Source: Ophthalmolycus amberensis
Lineage: Eukaryota > Chordata > Actinopteri > Perciformes > Zoarcidae
DNA length: 64,000 nt
Assembly (NCBI GenBank): GCA_024529925.1
Contig: JAFEUB010000787.1
Location: 1,181,501 to 1,245,500 of the forward strand
Reading direction: 5' to 3'
Below are positions 1 through 11,549 of this stretch, piece by piece; position 1 is the first letter of the stretch, and each line of letters opens with the position of its first letter. Under the pieces are notes generated by a model. The model saw nothing but the letters and a program-made list of their open reading frames with translations. It made no database searches and was not told the origin of the DNA. The position numbers and the translations under genes were made by a program.

Positions 1-1660
1 GAGCATGTGCGGTTGCAGCCTTGGTTCTGCAGCCTTGGTAGACTCTGGATGTGTTGAGGAGGCACAAAGAAAAGGTTGGGGGACAGAAGTAGCAAGAGGC
101 CAGAAGAATGAAAGTGGATTTCGAGTGGACCCAAGGCTGTGTGGTCATTGTGAAGGAAAAATGCCGGGTGATGCTCGGCCGTCCGCTCTTCACTCTATTC
201 ACCACATGACATTCCCTACACTCGTGCGTATCGGTTGTTTGTCTTCAGACAGTAAACGCAGGAAGAAAAAAGATTTCTAGGGATTGATGATGTACACATT
301 ATTTCATGTTAATATTAAACTGTATATTCATGCATGAACTCAGGCAGTGGCAAGGGTTTCTCAGGTAATATCGGAAAGCTGAATTTCTTTCAAGTTGGTG
401 TAATTCAATCAAGTTTCGGACTGACTGCGTCTACTTTCACTTGTTGTTATTGCTTTTCCTATAAGCAGCAGTGTTGAGAAATAAACATGTGCACAATGTC
501 CAATTCCTCCTGCGTCCTTGCCCAACGTATCCATCCTCTTCCACTTCACTCTTCACCCCAATTACTTCTAATGAGTTTGATTTTGTGAGCACATAAGGGT
601 TAAAACAGACCAAAGTCAGGGTGAAAAACAACAGTGTTTATTGGGCTTCGGGATCACAAACAGCACAAGTTATGTGTTGGTTTCCCTGACAACATTAAGC
701 TTAACCGAGGTCATGATCCTGTATCCGCTCGGTACGAGCAGAGGCTGGAATCAGTTGTTGTGCACGTAAAACAGAGACGTCAGCTTCACTGTTTGAGCTA
801 CAAGCGATGGATAAAAGCACATAATTCATACTAAATCACACCGTGTATTGGAGTCGTAGCGGCTTATTTTTCTGCTTTGTACATGTCATCAGCCGGCAAA
901 CTTCAATTCCATTTCACTTGTTTATTCCAGGAGTTGTCTATTTGTGAGAAGAACTGTTTTTAATTCAACTTTTTACTTTACATTGTTCAGGAGTACAGTA
1001 ATCTCAAGAGCGCCTTCTGTATTTATTGAAAAGCTTTTGGCTTGAACGCCGTGATCATTTTCAAAGAAATCCTCCACACATGCTGACGCCTCAGGTTTGC
1101 CATTTAGCATTTAATTGTTAATTAGCATCGGCAGGTAATAGTTGAGATACAACCTGAAGCATGCAACGACACACGGAACGGAATAATAAGGTGCTAATCT
1201 TGTTGTGCTCATCAATAGTTTTGAATATCATCAGGGGGATAATTTGCGTGACCTCGAGGTTGCCATGATGCTAGCAGTTTAACTTCATGTGGCAAACGTT
1301 AAAACTGATTGTCCTGCAGCAATGAACAGCGGGTAAGCTTGACAGCTGAATTGCGCATGACCAACATGAAATGTACCTAATCAGCGCGCTTATTGTATTA
1401 GATGCAATTAGTGGTACACAGGCCTAATTAGTTGTGCATGTTTTTGCCATTTCCAGTGTGCGCCCTCCTGCCATCTGCCGCGGAGGAGTTACTCCAAATA
1501 AGTGTTGTGCGGCCCTGAATACAGAAACGGGCATCTTCTGCTGTCAGCGCCGCTTTGTTGTGTAGATTTGTTAGATGGCAGACATCTGATGCAGAGCCAT
1601 GTCTGCTGCGACCTCTTGCGCGCACGCAGGTGGCCTTCGGGTGCGCGCGTAAACGTGGAC
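1..1660. other. Intergenic region upstream of avp
   Basis: I see no convincing coding exon here. Short open frames are not flanked by sensible splice sites and resemble no family I know. The sequence is AT-rich up to about 1.4 kb and becomes GC- and CpG-richer from about 1.43 kb towards the avp promoter. An oligo-TAATTA-type stretch occurs around 1.35-1.43 kb but shows nothing diagnostic. Confidence 0.6.
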
Positions 1661-1673
1661 GGCGGAACGACAC

Positions 1674-1681
1674 TGACGTCA
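1674..1681 (+). promoter_or_regulatory. avp: Perfect cAMP response element in avp promoter
   Basis: The palindrome TGACGTCA is present in full, about 43 bp upstream of the TATA-like box and about 134 bp upstream of the start codon. CREB/ATF-type sites regulate vasopressin-family genes in mammals, so a role in neuronal activity or osmotic regulation is plausible. The site is seen directly; its function is inferred. Confidence 0.65.
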
Positions 1682-1723
1682 GATCGCAGGGTCAGTCGCT
1701 TTTGTGGGCTCGCGTCCATTTGC

Positions 1724-1730
1724 TTATAAG
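1724..1730 (+). promoter_or_regulatory. avp: TATA-like box of avp
   Basis: TTATAAG lies in a GC-rich context about 85 bp before the start codon. That places transcription start near 1755 with a 5' leader of about 60 nt, typical for this gene family. Confidence 0.6.
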
Positions 1731-1814
1731 TGAGGAGTCTTCCGGGACATCAGTCACACATCCACCCAGGCGGAGGACATACCGGTGCGCGGCGCTCATC
1801 CAAAACCAGCAGCG

Positions 1815-3132
1815 ATGCCTCACTCCTTGTTCCACCTGTGCGTCCTGGGACTCCTCGCCATCTCATCCGCCTGTTACATCCAGAACTGCCCCCGTGGAGG
1901 GAAACGAGCGCTCCCGGAGACTGGGATCAGACAGGTGAGGACCATTGGCGTTTCTGCCTCCTTCTGTGGTAGCCTATCATCCTTTTTGACTTTTTCCTTT
2001 TTTTTCTGTGAAAATCTAGAATTATAAACTTCCTAAGCTGCTTTTTGAGCATATTCAAATGACATTTAAGTAACTGGGTGAAATAAGGAAAATGCAAAGT
2101 ATAAAATTAAGGAAATTGTAAGTATGAAATATGAGTAATTGCACAAAAATTTTATGAGATCAGATTTGATATAATTGGTTTAATGGTTTGGGTTCAGATG
2201 TGTAAAGAACAACCCAGCCATTTCACTTTCTACAAAGTGAAAACAGAAATCTGGTAAGGACCATAATTAAAGTCAGTTATGAAAGCAATAAAAAACTTTA
2301 AATTTCAATAAATATGTTCATTTGATGAACATATTTACTTTCGAGTACAGTGCGTGTATATAATACACTTCTGTATTGTAGCTTATAAAAGAAACCACAA
2401 CTGTCGGTATGATGCATCTCAGGTGTTTTTATATTATTTGTATTCTCATGTTCTCATGTCTGATAGAAGCAAGTTGATAAGAAATATACACAAACATAGA
2501 GTGAAGTGAGGTAAATGTTCATGCAACCATTTCCAGTATTTAAGATGCAGGTCACACTTCCAATGCTGTTTGAATATGAGAGGGAAGAGTGAAAGTATTG
2601 TCTGTTAGAATGGAATAATAAAAGTGGCAATGTTCCAACAATAATTCATCTGATTTAATGCTTCAATTGATCCCATTCTCCTCCAGTGCATGTCGTGCGG
2701 CCCCGGCGACAGAGGCCACTGCTTCGGCCCCAGTATCTGCTGCGGGGAGGGCCTCGGCTGCCTGCTGGGCTCCCCGGAAACAGCTCACTGCGTGGAGGAG
2801 AACTACCTGCTCACCCCCTGCCATGCAGGAGGGAGACCCTGTGGATCTGAGGGAGGACGCTGCGCTGCTTCGGGACTCTGCTGTGACTCAGGTGCAATCC
2901 GGTTTCACGTTTGTCGCGTTCAGAGTTACTAAATCCGGTATGGCATGATTTGTATTTTGGACACGGCTTGAATAACGTCCTGTCCTCGTTCTCAGAGAGC
3001 TGTGCGGTGGACCCTGACTGCCTGGGGGAGATCGAGGCCTCTGATCCGGCCCGCGGCTCTGCAGGGAGCTCTGCTGCAGAGTTGCTGCTGCGCCTCCTGC
3101 ATGTGGCCACCAGAGGGCAGACTGAGCACTGA
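1815..3132 (+). CDS. avp: Vasotocin-neurophysin precursor (arginine vasotocin)
   Basis: The coding exons are 1815-1934, 2687-2891 and 2996-3132, all with GT-AG borders, giving 153 aa. Residues 1-19 form a hydrophobic signal peptide. Residues 20-28 are CYIQNCPRG, the vasotocin nonapeptide: Ile3 and Arg8 separate it from isotocin (Ser4, Ile8) and mammalian vasopressin (Phe3). GKR follows for amidation and cleavage. The neurophysin module starts at residue 32 and has the full set of 14 cysteines, including the paired CC positions and the PGD/CFGP motifs. The C-terminal tail is leucine-rich (AAELLLRLL), like the uncleaved copeptin-like part of fish precursors. The three-exon split (hormone plus neurophysin start, neurophysin core, neurophysin end plus tail) is the classical one. 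The product is secreted by hypothalamic neurons and controls water balance, vasoconstriction and social behaviour through V1/V2-type receptors. I see no canonical AATAAA within 350 nt of the stop. Confidence 0.97.
2309..2337. repeat. Perfect 13-bp hairpin in avp intron 1
   Basis: The arms 2309-2321 and 2325-2337 are exact reverse complements separated by a 3-nt loop. The hairpin is AT-rich and sits in the middle of intron 1. No function is known to me; it may be cruciform-prone AT DNA. Confidence 0.7.
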
Positions 3133-5590
3133 TACTGTTCTCTGTGGAGGCTCCTCTGGCTCTCCGGGGGCCCTGCAACAGAAGGAAGATCATCCCTGCT
3201 CCACCACAAGCCTTGAGATTTGAACCTTGAACCAATTATATGCTAAGTCAAACTTTGTTGTGTACCTTAACCCCTGCTGCCATGATATTTCACGGAAAGA
3301 GAACTACCTTTCACTTCAGTAATTGGCTATTTTCATCCACATCCTGATGGAGAGGGACACTGCTTCTAAAAAGTAGATGTCAAGTTTGTTCCAACCTTAG
3401 AAATGTATATACTTATGCACATAATGTAAACACAACTGTATTCTATATGAGAGGATAAAACACACCTCAGAGCTCCGTTTTAAATACGAATTATAGCAGA
3501 AAACACTGTAAATAAGTCAGAGATCAGAGATTACAGACATCCACGTAAAACAGCTGAATGTTGATGCTAAAGCCATTCCTTCTTGTGTAGTAGACATATT
3601 ACTGTATATTGAAAATAGGAGAAACAATACAGAATGTATCAATACCAAAAACAAAATCCTCCTGCTGTCTGTTTTCATTATTCCCACGCTCCAAATAATT
3701 ACACCCTTAACTGACGATTCGCTGACAATAATTGTTTATTTTCTCGTGTGCGTGTGTGAAAGAAAGTGAGTGAAAGGAGTTGATAATTACTCAACATGGA
3801 GAGCTACTTCTGATAAGTCGGTCGATAACGTGACACCACACATATCTCGGCTGTGCATCAACACGTCCAGTTTGCGTAAATGAAACAAAGAGGATTCTAA
3901 TAGTCACATTTCTTTGTGTGCGATGATTGAAAGCCGATGTCTCTGCCAGAACGACCGTTTGTGATGTGTTCCCGATCCAGCTGGAACAGGATGCAGCACC
4001 TCCCACATTTTGACTTCGACCTGTTTTGACTAATTCAATACCTGTGCGGCATATCGGAAGAACTTGATCTTCACTTTTTTTATTTCTGGTAAATCTGACT
4101 GATGCATCTTGTGATTCCTTTTACCGTCAAAAGCCTTCAATGCCCCTGGGCATTGTTGCAATGCTGATGCACATTGTAAATGAATATAGATTTACACGAT
4201 CCCACGGTGCATTCAAGTAGATAATGTGTCGACGAAATGAACTTAAAGTAGCAGCACGGTACATTTTATGGGGCCCTAAATGATGATAATTTTTTATAGC
4301 TGAGTTAATGAATTCCTATTCATGTACACCTTGCAATTATTCATTTGCAAAAAAAGCAGAGTAACTGATCAGACACTATGAAATGTCAAGCTGCCAATAC
4401 ATTTGATAATACAGCCAGTTAAGCCAAACCAGACCACAGAGGCTTCTTCTAAAGAACAAAACAAATCCTCCAGATTTACAGGAGGGAAGGAAATGAAACA
4501 AGTCAGCGTGTACTATATCTGTCAAACTGGCTCAGACGGGGAGAAAACAAAGCAACTCTTGTGATTTGAAGACTTTAGATCAGGTATTTGCTGTTGCATG
4601 CTCAAAAAAACGAAATGCAAACCAAACACCACAGACTCTGCATCTGTTGTTTTTTTACTGCCACCACATGTCCACCCAAGTAGTCAGTCTGTGAGTTCAC
4701 CATCCCCCATAATTATATTGTCTGGTTTGCACGCTCAGTTGAATTGCACAAATTGCGACACAGGTTTGCAAACCGCACCTGAGCACACCTGTGAACGTGA
4801 GAGTTGGTCTCCACCGCTGAGCTGCAGTCGACGGATCCATATCTCAACACGGATTGTCATCACAAACCTTTATTCATCAATACCTGCTTTATCTTTTGCT
4901 CCACAATGTTGCCAAATGTCTGATTTTCTTTGTCCTCGCCTGTTAATCATTTTCCGAGCGCTTCCCTCTGCAGTGAGGTCAGAGGTCAGGGCCATCTACA
5001 GAGGAAGCGTCTCGCTCACAGACGCCTGAGCTCTGGTCCTCTGTTTGGATTGTTCCACTGCTCAAAAGGTTTACAGAATTATTTATTCAACATTTGAAGA
5101 TTACAACACAGCCTCAAACACACATACTTATTTGTCACAAGTCTTTAAAAGTAGTATTCCTTTTTAGTCTGACCTTCGACCTTTGATTTTAATTCCGTGT
5201 CCTATTGGTCTCAATTGTTTAAGCTATGTATCCTCTACCTTCCGTGACTCTGAATAAATCGATCATTAATAAAGATCATGTTGAAAGCGTTATGAAGTGG
5301 CTATTAAACCTGTCGGGGCTCGTCTGAGCGCAGCAAACCTGAACCACACGCTCCTCCAGCGCCAGCAGCTTGAACAAAGAGTCGTGTTGAAAAGGAAAGT
5401 AACATTTTATTTTCATAAGGACCTCAAACCTGCCGTGTTTTAATGACTTAATCGTCTCTGTTTTGTGTTGAGCAACCTGTTCCATTGAGAAAGATGCTGG
5501 ACGGTTTGAGAAGATGTTGCCTCTGCCTGAGGTTGGGTGTGTGCACACCGGTGTGTGTGTGCGTGCATGTGTGTGTGTGTTCAGTGCCAG
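3133..5590. other. Intergenic region between avp and the chemokine gene
   Basis: I find no exon with homology I recognise. The first few hundred bases are the avp 3' untranslated region. A CA/GT-type stretch lies at about 5550-5580, just upstream of the chemokine promoter. Open frames here (for example 4598-5029 on the plus strand) lack recognisable domains and splice context. Confidence 0.5.
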
Positions 5591-5599
5591 TATTTATAG
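5591..5599 (+). promoter_or_regulatory. TATA-like box of CC chemokine gene
   Basis: TATTTATAG lies about 40 bp before the chemokine start codon. This implies a very short leader, as is common for inducible chemokine genes. Confidence 0.45.
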
Positions 5600-5638
5600 A
5601 GCAAGGATAGACTCTGTTTCATCATTTTCTCCGTCATC

Positions 5639-6636
5639 ATGGAGCTGAAAGTTGCGTTTGTGATTGTCTGCCTCTGTGCTTTGGCCATCACCTCAACTGA
5701 AGGTAAGAACATCATCATGACGATGTGAAAACCAAGACAGCGCTTGTTTCGGGGTCAGTTTTCATCTGAGGACAAGTGATGTACATGCTCTGAAATAAGT
5801 GAGAGATGTTTAGATTCATGGGGGGGAAGTAGAGGTATCTATGGAGCAAACATGAATAAAACTGTAAAGGGTTTTAAACAGTTATTGAGTTGCAGATTTC
5901 TGTTCACATTAACCTAGAAAGTTTAAATGTGCATGCGTTGCAGGAAGAGCAGAAAAAGAGTTTTTTCATCCGTGCTGCTTTTCAGTTTTACAACCTTTTT
6001 TATTTTATTTTTTCGCTATTTTCTTTGAAAGCCAACCAAAGCCAAAGTCAAACCCAAGCCCCAAATATTATATTGTGCCCTTGAGAAGAAGGTAAACCCC
6101 TGAAATTGTTAAACGGTAACAAACAAGTTTTTTTGTGGAGATATAAGTTGACTGCACGGCGCCGATAGCACAAAGAAACAATCCATATGTCTAGAACAAA
6201 CCTAAGAATACATTTTCAATTACCATATTCTATTATTCTATGTTCTTTTCTCTCCAGCATTCGTATAACGTATCTTAATCCCACATTGCAGCTGGCATCC
6301 CAAAGTGCTGCATCGCAACAAAGTGGGACATCCCTGCCCGAATGCTGCGGAAGGTTCAAGGATGGCGCATGCAGCACAGCAGCGGCGCCTGTGACATCCC
6401 TGCACTGATGTGAGTGGTGCAGATCAACAATCAGCCACATGATAACGATTTTGTAACAACTTCTTCTTCTTGTTTTTTGGGAGGGCTATCATATGAAACT
6501 TGTTCTCCACTTGTGGCTCCACAGACTGCGAGTAAAGGACATGAGGAGGCCTGTGTGTGCTCATCCCAAAGTGAAGAGAACCCTGCTCCTCATTCAGCAG
6601 CGGATGAAACAGAACAAGCAGAAAGCAGCTTACTGA
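5639..6636 (+). CDS. Small secreted CC chemokine (CCL25/27/28-like)
   Basis: The exons 5639-5702, 6292-6409 and 6525-6636 join in phases 1 and 2, the standard CC chemokine architecture, to give 97 aa. Residues 1-21 form a hydrophobic signal peptide. The mature protein starts near residue 22 and has the adjacent cysteine pair (IPKCC). It continues with a conserved core in which the third cysteine sits in SGACDIPALI and the fourth in PVCAHP. The C-terminal helix is strongly basic (about a dozen Lys/Arg in the last 30 residues). The pattern (M/L)LRKV...W.(M/I)Q...G.CDI.A.IL resembles the CCR9/CCR10-ligand group (CCL25, CCL27, CCL28) more than inflammatory MIP-type chemokines. Fish CC chemokines have expanded by lineage, so I give no symbol. 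It would act as a leukocyte chemoattractant through a G-protein-coupled receptor. Confidence 0.88.
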
Positions 6637-6754
6637 GACGTCACCTTTTACTACAGTTGGTGTTTCAAGAGCGCGTGCCATACAGAAAGCCCTTATGGAG
6701 CCTTCTCTTTCTGGTTTATGATCATTTAGAGGTCCTTGTACTTTGATTTTTGAA

Positions 6755-7180
6755 TTACTATTCGCTATATTTCTACCCTGCAACATTTCAGAGGGAATTA
6801 TTGTACATGTTTTACTCCATTACATTTATTGAACAGCAATAGTTACTTTTCAAAACAAAACATCTGATCAGTTCATAAAATCTGTTGCAGTGTTATGGAT
6901 GAAATTACCCAACAGTACGTGAAGCGATTAAAATCAGCTCCACTTCGACTGCCACGGCATTAAAGTACAGCTTACATGTTAACGATAATCGATAATTATG
7001 ATCCACTAATAACTGAAAGGGGCTGTTCTGCATTATAGGTACTTTTTACTTTGAGTGTATTTCCTTGCTAATACTTCAGTACTTTTACTTTTGTAAAAAA
7101 TTTGGAGTTTTACTTATAATGGGATAGTTTTTATAGTTTGGTAAATAATGTGAATACTACGTATACCTTTGCATCTAGAC
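6755..7180. mobile_element. Degraded teleost hAT-type repeat remnant
   Basis: The text around TACTCCATTACATTTATT, then CTGAAAGGGGCTGTTCTGCAT, then repeated ACTTTTACTTTTG motifs, matches from memory a very common teleost interspersed element. That element's full copies end in CAGTGGTGG-type hAT termini. This copy is diverged and I cannot see intact ends or a target duplication. Boundaries are approximate. Confidence 0.5.
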
Positions 7181-7400
7181 AATCATTGTATAAAAAAAAA
7201 ATCTAATCTCTGAGAAATGTGACTTAATAAATGTATTACTTTTCTTTTGTGTTCATATTTGTGTCCCCGGATGTATCGTTGATGATTGTCAGGCAATAGT
7301 CAAACTATGAAGAGAGATATACGTTTTAGATACAATGCTGCTCTTGGCAAAGTCATAACTTAGTCATAACAAGCACTAAGAACTTTCAAAAATCACAGAT

Positions 7401-7406
<6 letters not shown>

Positions 7407-7447
<41 letters not shown>
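7407..7447. repeat. (TA)n microsatellite
   Basis: About 20 uninterrupted TA units. Confidence 0.95.
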
Positions 7448-7450
<3 letters not shown>

Positions 7451-10400
7451 GAATCTATAAATACTGTAACTCAACCATGAAAATGTCACTCCAGATCAAT
7501 TTAGAAATTCAAGTAAATTGGACTTAAACTGTCCTTGTCCCTCCCATGTCCTGACTACTGACACAGAGACGAGCTGCTACACACAGAGAAGGCTGTAAAA
7601 CCTTCACCGCGTGAGCTCATGCATGTGATTTATTTGGTTTCATTCCAAAGTGAGACACTCCTGTGTAACTCCTGTTATTGCTACTGGGTGGCTTTTTAAT
7701 TAATAAACCCAGCAGTGAAACTCAACGTTTAAATCGTCAAAAGCAATGCTGATGGTGCGTTAAGTATTCTGCAGCACGTTCAATGCAGAAAACTGAGGGA
7801 TTCATTTCGCTTAATTTGCGAACAAAAACAAGCAAAAGGTCTCAATGTGCAAAGCATTTCAAGCTCGGCATCTGACGCAGCTGTAGTATTGTGCAGTCAG
7901 TAAACCCTGTTGTGAGTCCTGCTGCTGCCACACTTATACAGTGTATCTCTGTCATTTTGGACTTATCAATATCAGAAAGTGGACAGTGTGAAAGTCAGGT
8001 GAAATATATGTTCATGACGTAAATTCAAAGTGAACCGTACTCCCCCGGTTCTCAATATTGAGCTGTTAATCTGGCAAAGACCCAAGTCCTCAGGCTTTTA
8101 TGATAGTAAATTACTCATCTCTTTAAAACGGCAGAAAAGCCCCTCCAGCTAATTACAGTAATCTCCCCTTTGACTCACTCAGGCTCTTAAACAAGCATAC
8201 TTTCTCACATGTGTCTACTCAAGTCAGAACAGGTTTCTCCAGTGCTGGTGGCCTTTAATGTGAAGACATTTCAGCCTCCTTCACCACTTACCGAAGAGCT
8301 CTCATCTATCACCAAACCAATAAAAGTTGAGTTTCCTTCATCGGAGTCCTCAAATCCAAACTGCTTGAAAGGCAATCGGCTACACGACATCAGCAACAGT
8401 GTAAGATGATGGTGTCCCATGGGGCCGCAGCAAAACTTACCGTTAGACACAGACATAAACATGTGACAGCTGTGCAAGGTTGAACTCCTGCTGGCAGCAT
8501 GTCTGTTGTGGTAGAAGTCTCCAGGCTTTGATTTATCAGCACTCAAACTGTCACCAAAGTTTGGCTCAGGCTCATCTCGCCTCCAAGGGGCAATATGTTG
8601 ACAAGCTGATCAGAGAAGGATCTTTTTGTTTGTTTGTTGATTAAAACAAGACAAAAAACTAAATGTAATTATCGTTCATCATTTCAATGTGTGGTGGAGA
8701 ACGAGGAGAGAAATAGATGGCTCTGAGCGAGCGAGAATATGACGGAGCAGACTTGCATAAATAATCAAACTGCTGAAAGTAAAGCCGATGGAGAAAGTCG
8801 TGCTCGAGGCCTCTCTGTCAAATGAAGACGTTTTCTTTTCCACTAGTCTGATGCAACAGCGCCTTCTACTGGAGACACTGTCAGCAAATAGAGATTGAAG
8901 CTGTGCACTTTATAACAACACTTTATTCATGTTGACTTCTGACTCCTGTGGTGGAAAAACGATTCAATAGTACCGAGTGAGTCCTATAATACTGAATACT
9001 GAAACCTACCGTCATACTGACTGCAACAGTCCGCAGAGGATGAGCCAAGAGTTCAGTTTGTCTCCTGCTCTTAATAAACATCTCAGCACACAGTAGGCGG
9101 GAACATCAGGTATTTACATTACAACAGTTGATCAGCAGTTTCAAGCTCCCCATTGACCCCTCCAGTCACCCCCTTCCTCTTCTGAGCCTTGTCACACAAA
9201 GACATGTGTCTTTATTACCTTTGATTGTCCCTGGGAATCTTCACACCTCAACATCCTCTGGTTAAACTGCAACCCCCATTTGGTTACTTCCCCTTATCAA
9301 AGCAAAGGCAGAGATAACCCAAATAGTCCTGTTACCACTCAGTACACAATCATATGTCACATAATAGTTTTGTTCGTGAGCAAGGCACATAAACTAAATC
9401 ACAGTAGAAATGTACTAGCATACTAAAATTTTCTATTTTTACTACCATGTTACCTGCCTCGTGACCCCTCAGATTGATCTCTGGAGCTGCAGGCGGATGC
9501 AGACCTTCAAATTTGCTACTATTTTGAAAATAGTCAACCTTAAGTTATCACTGATTGTGTTAATTTTAGTTCCACCTCGAAGACAGATTTTAGGTCAGCT
9601 TCTCGAATGCACACATAATAATAATAATAGAACACATTTATTTCAAAGAGAAAACCATTGTTAAAGATGTAAGTCTTATTATAGGGAAGGGGATCCCTAT
9701 AGTTACTTGGTCAGAGGGGGATGCCCAAAAAAGCTGTCCACAGACCTTTTGCTGGATGCATCAGTGGCTGCAGACTGGTACAAGAGGTGGGCTCATTGAC
9801 ACGAGTGTCACACTTTTGGCAGCAACAGGACCAGGAAGCTGCAGAGAGGGAATTTGCTCTGCAGTGCCGAGAGATGTGAGTGTTCTGCTGGACAATGCTG
9901 TCAATAATCTGCCACAACTTTTTAAGGATAGGACTCAAGTGCCTGATTGATGCTACAAGAAGACATTGTCAGCACTGATGTTTATCTCTTTCATCTACTT
10001 GTAAATAGGTCAAATATAGAATGTGAAATGAACACATTGCATTGTGATTACATTCCTGTAATTGACTTGTACTGAGGATGGATTCAGTCCTCTCTCTGAC
10101 CATGGAAACTTCACTGACAACAATACATCTTCCATGTAGGAATCTTTGGTTCTGAAATTACATAAAAATAACAAGTAAATACATGATGTATATGACTAGG
10201 TTGCAAATTAACCATGAACATCACATATCAGATGAAATAAACAGCATTAAATACACCTGTATCAATAACATTGAAAAATAACAAAGACACAAGTAAATAT
10301 AACTAAATCTATGGTTTAAATACACTGATACTGCCATCTACTGGTAGAAATAGTAAACGCTTTTACTCTGCGTCTCCTTTTACAGGCTCTGCCTTCACTC

Positions 10401-10820
10401 AAGGAACAGAATACTGTGGAAAAATAAATATCAGGGCTAACAGCAACAACTCTGCACACACAAATTGTCTTTAATTAAACTATATTACGAACTGTATTGC
10501 ATTAAACAATGCACTGGTTAATCGAAAAGTTGATTATTGCTGTATACATGGACAAATGAATATTAAACCACCACAACATACTCCCATCGGACCTGATGTA
10601 TTTTATTTATATTCATTCGTTTATTGTTCTTCTAATATTACCCTGGTATGTGCTTGCATAATGGACTGTAAATAAGAAATGCTTGCATACGGTCATTCTA
10701 TTACCTTGACATTTTATTTTGAAATATTTTTACTTCCGGGTCACCCGTCTTCAAAAGAAAAAACAAAAGAGAATTATTATTTTTTAGATTTAGACAACAA
10801 AAACGGGGAAACGGCTGTGC

Positions 10821-10848
10821 TTTTCCGTTTTTGGTTTAAAACGGAAAA
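10821..10848. repeat. 11-bp inverted repeat in AAACGG-rich segment
   Basis: The arms TTTTCCGTTTT (10821-10831) and AAAACGGAAAA (10838-10848) are perfect complements around a 6-nt loop. The surrounding 180 bp repeats the ACGGAAAACG vocabulary and is preceded by CTTCCGGGTCACCC. This suggests the inner part of a DNA transposon, family not identified. Confidence 0.5.
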
Positions 10849-11549
10849 CGAACAAAACGTGGTATTTCTGTATTTTTCGATTAAACAAACTTTTAAAACG
10901 TACACGGACCGACCTTAAATAAATAAAATGTCTATCCTCAAGCACTGTTCATAATAACAAAAACCTAAGGTGTCAGTGAGATGTTTCGTGTCTGTTTTTG
11001 ATGTTGTTCTCAAGTCATCTCTGCAAATAGAAAGAATGTGGACTGATTGGATGACTTGTGCCGATCAACAAAATCCTAACATACTTTGACACAACGCTGC
11101 ATGATGCACATTCCGGCTTCTTAGTTTTGAGCGTTTTTTAAGGGTGGTTGCAAGTACATTTTATTAACTTGAGAATAAAATGTCATCACAGGTCCATACT
11201 TGTATTGCTCAGATATACACGTAATTAAAGACAATTCATGCCTACTGGACTGCAGAATACTGGTGGGGCCTTTGTTTCAAAATCAACCAAATCTGGACAA
11301 ATGCTTGTAATTGTAGGCACTGGACAAGCTAGCAGTACATTTCATAGCGTATTTAAATAAAGTTTGTACATGGACACGAGTGAGCATCGAGATTGACATC
11401 CGCCATGTCTTTTTCTTTTCTTCTTCTATTTTTTTTGTTGTTGGAGAACCAGAACCTCCCACCAAAACCAGGAAGTAGCCGCTTCTCCGCTTCTCCTGTT
11501 ATCAACACGTCTCTAAAACGCCACACAGGTGTCTTCATAATATCCGACG

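Larger units (their letters stand above)
7181..11549. other. Gene-poor interval between chemokine gene and slc35d2
   Basis: AT-rich DNA with no exon I can assign. One minus-strand segment, 8292-8379, is bounded by consensus-like splice sites and stays open (see findings), but no partner exon fits. A stretch at about 10730-10920 is unusually rich in AAACGG/AAAACG words and carries an inverted repeat, suggesting a transposon remnant. Confidence 0.5.

Noticed and set aside
3791..5029. Open frames between avp and the chemokine gene
   Set aside because: No domain, signal peptide or splice context; expected by chance in this length.
10679..10918. 79-codon open frame in the AAACGG-rich segment
   Set aside because: AT-rich, matches no family, and sits in what looks like a transposon remnant with an inverted repeat.
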